A DNA stretch of 64,000 nucleotides, taken from Streptomyces calvus (GTDB taxonomy: Bacteria; Actinomycetota; Actinomycetes; Streptomycetales; Streptomycetaceae). The translations under genes and the position numbers were made by a program. The stretch is taken from contig NZ_VCNP01000006.1 of assembly GCF_006782915.1 (NCBI RefSeq), positions 34,697-98,696 of the forward strand. The letters run 5' to 3'. Under the pieces are notes generated by a model. It worked only from the letters and a program-made list of their open reading frames with translations, was not told the DNA's origin and did no database searches. Positions 59,281 through 64,000 of this stretch are shown here, in pieces (position 1 is the first letter of the stretch; every line of letters begins with the position of its first letter).

Positions 59281-60756
59281 TCAGCGCGGGCCGCGCGGGG
59301 CGCGCAGCGCGTGCAGGGGTGCCGCGTGCAGCGGACGGGTGTGCCAGTGCGCGGTGAAGGTGCCGCCGGTGAGGGTACAGGTCACCCGGAGGCGGTGCGG
59401 CGTCTCCAGGAACACGGCGTCCACGGCGAGGGTGTCGCCGTCGGTCCAGCCGCCGCTCACGGCCGTGGCCGGATCCCCTTCGGTGACCGTCCAGCCGTGC
59501 CCGTCCCGACCGCCTCGGCCGTCGGTCGCGCCGAGCCGCAGGTCCAGCCGCCGTCCGCCGTCGGTGAGGGTGACCGTCCAGCCGCCGTCCGCGTCCTCGG
59601 TGACCTCGGCCCCGGTCAGTCCCGGCTGGTCCGCGCACACTCCGCCGTCCGGGGTGAAGACGGCGCCGGACCACTCCCGGGCCCGGTCGCTCGGCACGGG
59701 GCCGCCGTCGGCCGGGGGCAGCGCGAGCCGTTCCAGGCGCTCCCGCAGGGCGGCGTCCGCGGCCTGTCGGCCGGGCAGCGGCCCGGGGCGGAACGCGGGC
59801 AGGAGGTGCTGCCAGACCAGGTTCAGGTACTCCTGCATCCGCTCGGTCGCGGCCGTCGCGGCGATCACCGCGTCCTGCTCGGGCAGCACCAGGCAGTACT
59901 GCCCGTACGCCCCGTCGCCGCGGTAGCCGTGCCGGGACATCCAGAACTGGTGGCCGTAGCCCCGGTCCCAGTCCTGCCGGTCCTGCTCGCCCATCGCCCC
60001 GGCGGTCGGTATGTGCGGGCGGGAGGCGCGGGCGACCCATCCCTCGGGCAGCAGCCGCTCGCCCCGCCACACCCCGTCCCGCAGGTAGAGCTGACCCAGC
60101 CGCGCGACGGCATCGGTGGTGGCGTGCAGTCCGCTGAAGCCGATCTCGCGGCCGGTGCGGTCCCGCAGCCACCACGCCTCGCCGATGCCGAGCGGCTCGA
60201 ACAGCCGGGGCCGCAGATAGGCGGTGAGGGACTGGCCGGTGACCCGCTGCACGATCGCGCCGAGCGTGTACGTGGTGGGCTGGTTGTAGGCGAAGACGGT
60301 GCCCGGGTCGCGCTGCGGCGGCTGGAGCAGGAACCCCCGCACGGGTTCGGCGGGGTCGGTGCCGTATGCCTCGTCGACGGTCTCGCGTACGTGTCCGCTG
60401 GCCATGGACGCGATGTGCCGGACCAGTGTCGCGCGGCTGCGCGGGTCGGTGATGTCGGCCGCGAACTCCGGGAAGTACGACAGCACCGGGGCGTCGAAGT
60501 CGATCAGGCCCTCGGCCTCTGCGAGGGCGGCGGCGGTGCCGGTGAAGCTCTTGCTGAGCGAGTACAGCAGCTGGGGACGTCCGGCGGTGTACGGCGCCCA
60601 CCAACCGGAGGCCACCAGCCGGCCGTGGCGCAGGATCATCAGGCTGTGCGGCTCGATGTCCGGGTCGGCTTCGAGGGCGTCGAGGAAGGCGTGGACGCCG
60701 GCGGCGTCGACGCCCCGGTCGGCGGGCGCGGCGGTGGGCAGCGGTCGGACGGTCAT
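59281..60756 (-). CDS. Serine beta-lactamase-fold hydrolase (class C/esterase type)
   Basis: A 491-residue protein of the penicillin-binding-protein-like/EstB group. The active-site motif SxxK appears in LLYSLSKSFTGTAAAL, the YxN motif in FAYNQPTTYTLG, and a late H/KxG-like element in YGHQFWMSRHG. A beta-rich C-terminal domain (about 355-491) follows the catalytic domain. There is no signal peptide, so it is likely a cytoplasmic esterase or peptidase rather than an antibiotic-resistance enzyme. The ATG at 60756 is divergent from the F420-type gene (73-bp gap). Upstream frame to 60849 lacks coding character. Confidence 0.85.
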   Translation of the reverse strand: MTVRPLPTAAPADRGVDAAGVHAFLDALEADPDIEPHSLMILRHGRLVASGWWAPYTAGRPQLLYSLSKSFTGTAAALAEAEGLIDFDAPVLSYFPEFAADITDPRSRATLVRHIASMASGHVRETVDEAYGTDPAEPVRGFLLQPPQRDPGTVFAYNQPTTYTLGAIVQRVTGQSLTAYLRPRLFEPLGIGEAWWLRDRTGREIGFSGLHATTDAVARLGQLYLRDGVWRGERLLPEGWVARASRPHIPTAGAMGEQDRQDWDRGYGHQFWMSRHGYRGDGAYGQYCLVLPEQDAVIAATAATERMQEYLNLVWQHLLPAFRPGPLPGRQAADAALRERLERLALPPADGGPVPSDRAREWSGAVFTPDGGVCADQPGLTGAEVTEDADGGWTVTLTDGGRRLDLRLGATDGRGGRDGHGWTVTEGDPATAVSGGWTDGDTLAVDAVFLETPHRLRVTCTLTGGTFTAHWHTRPLHAAPLHALRAPRGPR

Positions 60757-60829
60757 GGGGGCATCCTGCCCGGGGCGCGCGGCGGTGATCCCTCGTTTCC
60801 CACGGGCCGCGCGCGGGGACCCGGGCGGC

Positions 60830-61801
60830 ATGGTGCGTATCGGATACACGATGATGACCGAGCAGGCCGGGCCGCGGGAGCTGGTCGACCACGTGGTGCG
60901 GGCCGAGGCGGCGGGCTTCGACTTCTCGGTGACCTCGGACCACTACTTCCCCTGGCTGCGCACGCAGGGCCACTCGCCGTACGCGTGGAGCGTGCTGGGC
61001 GCGGCCGCGCAGGCCACGTCGCGCATTCCGCTCATGACGTACGTGACCTGCCCGACGTTCCGCTACCACCCGGCGGTGGTGGCGCAGAAGGCGGCGACGC
61101 TGCAACTGCTGTCGGAGGGCCGGTTCCGGCTGGGGCTCGGCTCGGGCGAGAACCTCAACGAGCACGTGGTGGGCGGCGGCTGGCCGTCGGTGGACGTGCG
61201 GCACGAGATGCTCGAGGAGGCGGTGGACATCATCCGGGCGCTGTTCGAGGGCGGGCACGTGAACCACCGGGGCACCCACTTCGACGTCGAGTCGGCCCGG
61301 TTGTGGGATCTGCCGGAGCAGCCGCCGCCGATCGGCATCGCGGTGTCCGGTCAGCGGTCCTGCGCCCTCGCCGGCCGGCTCGCCGACCTGGTGATCGCCA
61401 CCGAGCCGAAGGCGGATCTGCTGGACGCCTTCGACCGGCACGGCGGCCGGGGCAAGCCGCGGGTGGGGCAGCTGCCGGTGTGCTACGACCCCGACCGGGA
61501 CGCGGCCGTCGAACGCGCCCACTCCCAGTTCCGCTGGTTCGGCAACGGCTGGAAGGTCAATTCCGAACTGCCGCATCCGGACGCCTTCGCGTCGGCGACG
61601 CAGTTCGTGCGGCCCGAGGACGTCGCCGGCTCCATTCCGTGCGGCAGTGACCCGGCGGACTTCGTCGAGGCCGTACGCCCGTACGCGGAGGCCGGTTTCA
61701 CGGAGATCGCGCTGGTGCAGATCGGCGGCGAGTCGCAGCTCCGGTACCTGGACTGGTCGGAGAAGACGCTGCTGCCGGCCCTGCGGGACGCCTTCGGCTG
61801 A
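60830..61801 (+). CDS. F420-dependent luciferase-like (LLM) oxidoreductase
   Basis: A 323-residue TIM-barrel enzyme of the LLM class, TIGR03557-like F420 group. VRIGYTMMTEQAGPRELVDHVVRAEAAGFD (split) forms strand and helix 1, followed by FSVTSDHYFPWLRTQGHSPYAW, FRLGLGSGENLNEHVVG and LPVCYDPDRDAAVERA. These resemble F420-dependent glucose-6-phosphate dehydrogenase homologues with unknown substrates. The ATG at 60830 has GGGCGGC upstream, a modest ribosome site. It is divergent from the hydrolase gene, so both may share a regulatory region. Confidence 0.88.
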   Translation: MVRIGYTMMTEQAGPRELVDHVVRAEAAGFDFSVTSDHYFPWLRTQGHSPYAWSVLGAAAQATSRIPLMTYVTCPTFRYHPAVVAQKAATLQLLSEGRFRLGLGSGENLNEHVVGGGWPSVDVRHEMLEEAVDIIRALFEGGHVNHRGTHFDVESARLWDLPEQPPPIGIAVSGQRSCALAGRLADLVIATEPKADLLDAFDRHGGRGKPRVGQLPVCYDPDRDAAVERAHSQFRWFGNGWKVNSELPHPDAFASATQFVRPEDVAGSIPCGSDPADFVEAVRPYAEAGFTEIALVQIGGESQLRYLDWSEKTLLPALRDAFG

Positions 61802-61847
61802 CGCCGGGGGCGGGCCGGGGCGGTGGGTGATTCACCCGTAGGGCTGA

Positions 61848-61871
61848 GCATCTCGTGGGGATGCGGGGTAC
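61848..61871 (+). promoter_or_regulatory. SigB-family promoter upstream of the SsgA-like gene
   Basis: GCAT (61848-61851), a 14-base spacer and GGGTAC (61866-61871) match GNNT-N14-16-GGGTAY exactly, 36 bases before the GTG. It suggests stress- or development-linked expression by a SigB/F/G-group sigma factor. Confidence 0.5.
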
Positions 61872-61907
61872 TAGAGGGCTCTACGTCGTACTTCCCGGAG
61901 GCCCGTA

Positions 61908-62330
61908 GTGAACTCGTTCGTGCACAAGACCCTGGTGGTGGAGCTCCAGGCGGGCGACACGGATCGCTTCCCCGTGCTCGCCCACCTGAGCTACGACCCG
62001 TCCGACCCGTTCGCCGTCACCATCGTCTTCAGTCACGACGGACGGGTCCTGGCGCGCTGGCAGCTGGACCGGGAGATGGTCACCGAGGGGCTGACCCGTC
62101 CGGTGGGCATCGGGGACGTGCGGTTGGCGCCGCAGTCCCGTGGCGTGGGCCGGGAGCTGCGGATGGAGTTCCTCGGTGAGGCGCGTGCCGACGGCGGCCG
62201 GCACCACGCGGTGGTGTTCGCCTGGGCGGAGACGATCGGCGAGTTCCTGCACGAGACCCGCAGGATGGTGGCGCCGGGTCAGGAGGAGGTCCGGGTCGAC
62301 GACTTCCTCGCGGACGTGCTCGCCGGGTGA
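61908..62330 (+). CDS. SsgA-like protein (SALP)
   Basis: A 140-residue SsgA/SsgB-family protein, found only in morphologically complex actinomycetes, where members direct septum placement, spore wall assembly or germination. Typical stretches: LVVELQAGDTDRFPVLAHLSYDPSDPFAVTIVFSHDG (split), WQLDREMVTEGLTRPVGIGDVRL and ETIGEFLHETRRMV. The member (SsgA-G) is not identified. GTG at 61908 has GGAGG 6 bases upstream. A clean SigB-type promoter precedes it. The strong hairpin after it suggests a monocistronic unit. Confidence 0.93.
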   Translation: MNSFVHKTLVVELQAGDTDRFPVLAHLSYDPSDPFAVTIVFSHDGRVLARWQLDREMVTEGLTRPVGIGDVRLAPQSRGVGRELRMEFLGEARADGGRHHAVVFAWAETIGEFLHETRRMVAPGQEEVRVDDFLADVLAG

Positions 62331-62334
62331 GTCC

Positions 62335-62361
62335 GGGCCCGGGGCGGACGGCCCCGGGCCC
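62335..62361. terminator. Strong bidirectional hairpin after the SsgA-like gene
   Basis: GGGCCCGGGGC (62335-62345) and GCCCCGGGCCC (62351-62361) form a perfect 11-pair stem with a 5-base loop, 5 bases after the SsgA-like stop and 9 before the end of the convergent DUF6328 gene. No U-tract. Confidence 0.6.
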
Positions 62362-62369
62362 GTCCGCCG

Positions 62370-62867
62370 TCACCGCGACGTGTGGCGGTACCGGGTCCAC
62401 ATCGGCAGGCCGAACCAGCACAGCAGGTACCAGCACACCACTCCGGTCACCAGGTACGGCACGAAGTCGTCGTCGGTGGCCACCCGCAGGATGAGCAGCA
62501 GGGAGGAGCTGGTGGTGGCGAGCAGCAGCAGGAGGCCGAGCAGGGTGAGCCGGGAGGCCCACTGCACCGCCTGCGGTTTGATGCGCCGCCCCGAGACGAG
62601 CCGGTGCAGCGACACCGGGCCGATGAGCGCGCCGGTGGCGCAGGCGCCCAGCACGACCGTCACGATGTAGATCGTCTGGTCGGTGTCGGACAGCTTGGCG
62701 TACGTCGGGGTGAACACGACCGTCAGCAGGAAACCGAAGAGGATCTGCACGCCCATCTGGGCGACGCGGACCTCCTGGATGAGTTCCTGCCACATCCGGT
62801 CCGCTCTCTCCTCCTCGGTCTCGTTGCGTCCCCGGCGCCTGCTCTCGCCCCGCTCCGTGTCCGACAC
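62370..62867 (-). CDS. DUF6328-family membrane protein
   Basis: A 165-residue protein with an acidic-basic cytoplasmic start (ERGESRRRGRNETEEERADRMW), the family phrase QELIQEVRVAQMGVQILFGFLLTV and four hydrophobic segments (about residues 38-58, 70-90, 105-125, 130-150). Common in actinomycetes, function unknown. GTG at 62867 follows GGGAGG by 5 bases and is preferred over the ORF start at 62906. The 91-bp gap before it, after the aldo/keto reductase gene, shows no feature. Confidence 0.82.
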   Translation of the reverse strand: MSDTERGESRRRGRNETEEERADRMWQELIQEVRVAQMGVQILFGFLLTVVFTPTYAKLSDTDQTIYIVTVVLGACATGALIGPVSLHRLVSGRRIKPQAVQWASRLTLLGLLLLLATTSSSLLLILRVATDDDFVPYLVTGVVCWYLLCWFGLPMWTRYRHTSR

Positions 62868-62958
62868 GGTGCCTCCCTGGTGTGCGTCGTCGATACGTCC
62901 GCACACCAGGGTTCCCCGAAAGCCGCCGTCCTTGCCGGAAACGGCCGTCCGTCCGCTG

Positions 62959-63942
62959 CTACCAGCGGTTTTCCACCTGTTCCCGGATCCGCCGCTCGTA
63001 GAGGTCCCGGATGGCGTCGAGGGTCGCCCCGGACAGTTCCGGCAGCCGGGCGGCGGCCGCGTTGGCGCGGGCCTGCTCGGGCGAGCGGGCGCCGGGGATG
63101 ACGGTGGTGACGCCGGGCTGCTGGACGATCCAGCGCAGCGCCAGCTGGGCGGGGGTGTATCCGTCGGGGGCGAGGTCGGCGAACTCGGCGGCGGCCTCGA
63201 CGCCGGTCGCGTAGTCGACGCCGGAGAACGTCTCGCCCTGGTCGAAGGCCTCGCCGTGCCGGTTGTAGGTGCGGTGGTCGTTCTCGGCGAAGACGGTGTC
63301 CTTGGTGTACTTGCCGGAGAGCAGTCCGGAGGCGAGCGGGACGCGGGCGATGATGCCGACGCCGGCCGCTCGGGCGGCGGGCAGCACCTCGCGCAGCGGC
63401 TTCATGCGGAACGGGTTGAGGATGATCTGCACGCTTGCCACGTTCGGCCGGGCGATCGCGGTGAGCGCCTCCGCGCAGGTCTCCACGCTGACGCCGTAGG
63501 CGGCGATGCGTTCCTCCGCCACCAGGGTGTCGAGGGCGTCGAAGACCTCGTCGGTGGAGTAGACGGGGGTGGGCGGGCAGTGCAGCTGCACCAGGTCGAT
63601 GCGGTCGACGCCGAGGTTGCGGCGCGAACGGTCGTTCCAGGCGCGGAAGTTGTCCAGGACGTAGTTCTCCGGGATCTGGTCGACCCGGCGGCCCATCTTG
63701 GTCGCGACCAGCACGTGCAGGTCGGGCCGTCCGCTCAGGAAGGACGCGATGGTCTGTTCGCTGCGTCCGTCGCCGTAGACGTCGGCGGTGTCGAAGAAGG
63801 TGACGCCCGACTCCGCGGCGGCCTCCAGTACCGCGAGGGCCTCCTTGTCGTCGACGTCGCCCCAGTCCGCCCCGAGTTGCCATGTGCCGAGACCGATCAC
63901 GGAAGCGTGCTGGCCCGACCTGTCGAAAGTGCGCTCGTCCAT
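62959..63942 (-). CDS. Aldo/keto reductase
   Basis: A 327-residue NADPH-dependent TIM-barrel reductase. The tetrad is visible: D and Y in FFDTADVYGDGRSE, K in LVATKMGRR and H in DLVQLHCPP. The C-terminal NADP-binding segment is TTVIPGARSPEQARAN. It resembles the YajO/AKR12-like general stress group; the substrate is probably a reactive aldehyde or sugar derivative (family inference). The ATG at 63942 starts DERTFDRSGQHASVIGLGTW, the typical N-terminal hairpin. Confidence 0.92.
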   Translation of the reverse strand: MDERTFDRSGQHASVIGLGTWQLGADWGDVDDKEALAVLEAAAESGVTFFDTADVYGDGRSEQTIASFLSGRPDLHVLVATKMGRRVDQIPENYVLDNFRAWNDRSRRNLGVDRIDLVQLHCPPTPVYSTDEVFDALDTLVAEERIAAYGVSVETCAEALTAIARPNVASVQIILNPFRMKPLREVLPAARAAGVGIIARVPLASGLLSGKYTKDTVFAENDHRTYNRHGEAFDQGETFSGVDYATGVEAAAEFADLAPDGYTPAQLALRWIVQQPGVTTVIPGARSPEQARANAAAARLPELSGATLDAIRDLYERRIREQVENRW

Positions 63943-63965
63943 GGCGTCAGTGTGTCATCCGGCGC

Positions 63966-63989
63966 GGCGGACCGGCGGGGGGGTCCGCC
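63966..63989. other. Hairpin at the right edge of the window
   Basis: GGCGGACC (63966-63973) and GGTCCGCC (63982-63989) are perfect inverted arms around an 8-base G-rich loop, 24 bases upstream of the aldo/keto reductase start. It could be a terminator for a gene beyond the window or a regulatory site; context is cut off. Confidence 0.35.
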
Positions 63990-64000
63990 CCCCCGGCGGC

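Noticed and set aside
59281..60756. Antibiotic-resistance beta-lactamase
   Set aside because: Lacks a secretion signal and has the large esterase/peptidase-type architecture with an extra C-terminal domain.
63966..63989. Inverted repeat as insertion-sequence end
   Set aside because: No transposase, target duplication or partner repeat seen; more likely a terminator or regulatory hairpin.

Overview
The window comes from a Streptomyces chromosome. The evidence is very high GC with strong third-codon G/C bias, frequent GTG starts, ATGA/GTGA stop-start overlaps, and a run of actinomycete-specific families: WhiB, SsgA-like, DUF5133, DUF6480, DUF6328, SigB/F/G sigma factors and many anti-sigma GHKL proteins. 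Gene order matches, from memory, the S. coelicolor sigG - glgE/treS/mak/glgB (second copy) - multi-HAMP kinase - RsbRST - sigM region. No rRNA, tRNA, transposase, phage gene or CRISPR array was seen.

Layout. 1-2.4 kb: 3' end of a hemC-like gene, a hypothetical gene, a SigG-like stress sigma factor and a small ANTAR protein. 2.6-15.4 kb: a VOC protein, then a trehalose/alpha-glucan block. A degenerate GHKL protein plus glgX read leftward; DUF5133-glgE-treS-mak-glgB read rightward; a GCS2-type carboxylate-amine ligase follows. 15.4-19.1 kb: a small membrane protein, an acyl-CoA-synthetase-like protein lacking a key lysine, and two anti-sigma-type GHKL proteins, one coupled to a PRC-barrel protein. 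19.3-31 kb: the centrepiece. A soluble 1334-residue hybrid kinase with five exact 276-bp HAMP repeats is followed by an ANTAR/GAF/PAS/PP2C phosphatase, a STAS anti-anti-sigma factor behind a good SigB-type promoter, and coupled RsbR, RsbS, RsbT, a GHKL-PP2C fusion and a RsbU-like phosphatase. Together these form a full stressosome/partner-switching module.

31-39.5 kb: type II NADH dehydrogenase, FUSC transporter, then on the minus strand an anti-sigma GHKL gene, a SigM-like sigma factor, 35-bp tandem repeats, a second DUF5133 gene and a hypothetical gene; then an Orn/Lys/Arg decarboxylase family protein and a stand-alone cyclic-nucleotide-binding-domain protein preceded by a two-hairpin structured element. 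39.9-49.6 kb: MFS exporter, divergent LysE-type exporter/LysR pair with an operator palindrome, WhiB protein, small DUF genes, TetR plus FAD dehydrogenase with a double operator, AlkB-like dioxygenase behind a possible SOS box, MBL hydrolase and a DUF4032 kinase-like protein.

49.6-64 kb: tandem universal stress protein; a translationally coupled three-gene unit (receiver + glutaredoxin-like + thioredoxin-reductase-like fusion, cNMP-domain histidine kinase, UBP-type zinc finger) that I consider the best candidate for an undescribed redox-signalling system; a TerD-CAP-CAP fusion; AIM24-like protein; threonine dehydratase-like enzyme; membrane-anchored pseudokinase; beta-lactamase-fold hydrolase; F420-type oxidoreductase; SsgA-like protein behind another SigB-type promoter; DUF6328 membrane protein; aldo/keto reductase.

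How it works together (inference): the region looks like a general-stress island. Two sigma factors, several GHKL anti-sigma-type proteins, STAS proteins and three PP2C phosphatases form partner-switching circuits. Nearby targets could include trehalose/glucan metabolism, universal stress and redox proteins, and a cell-division protein.
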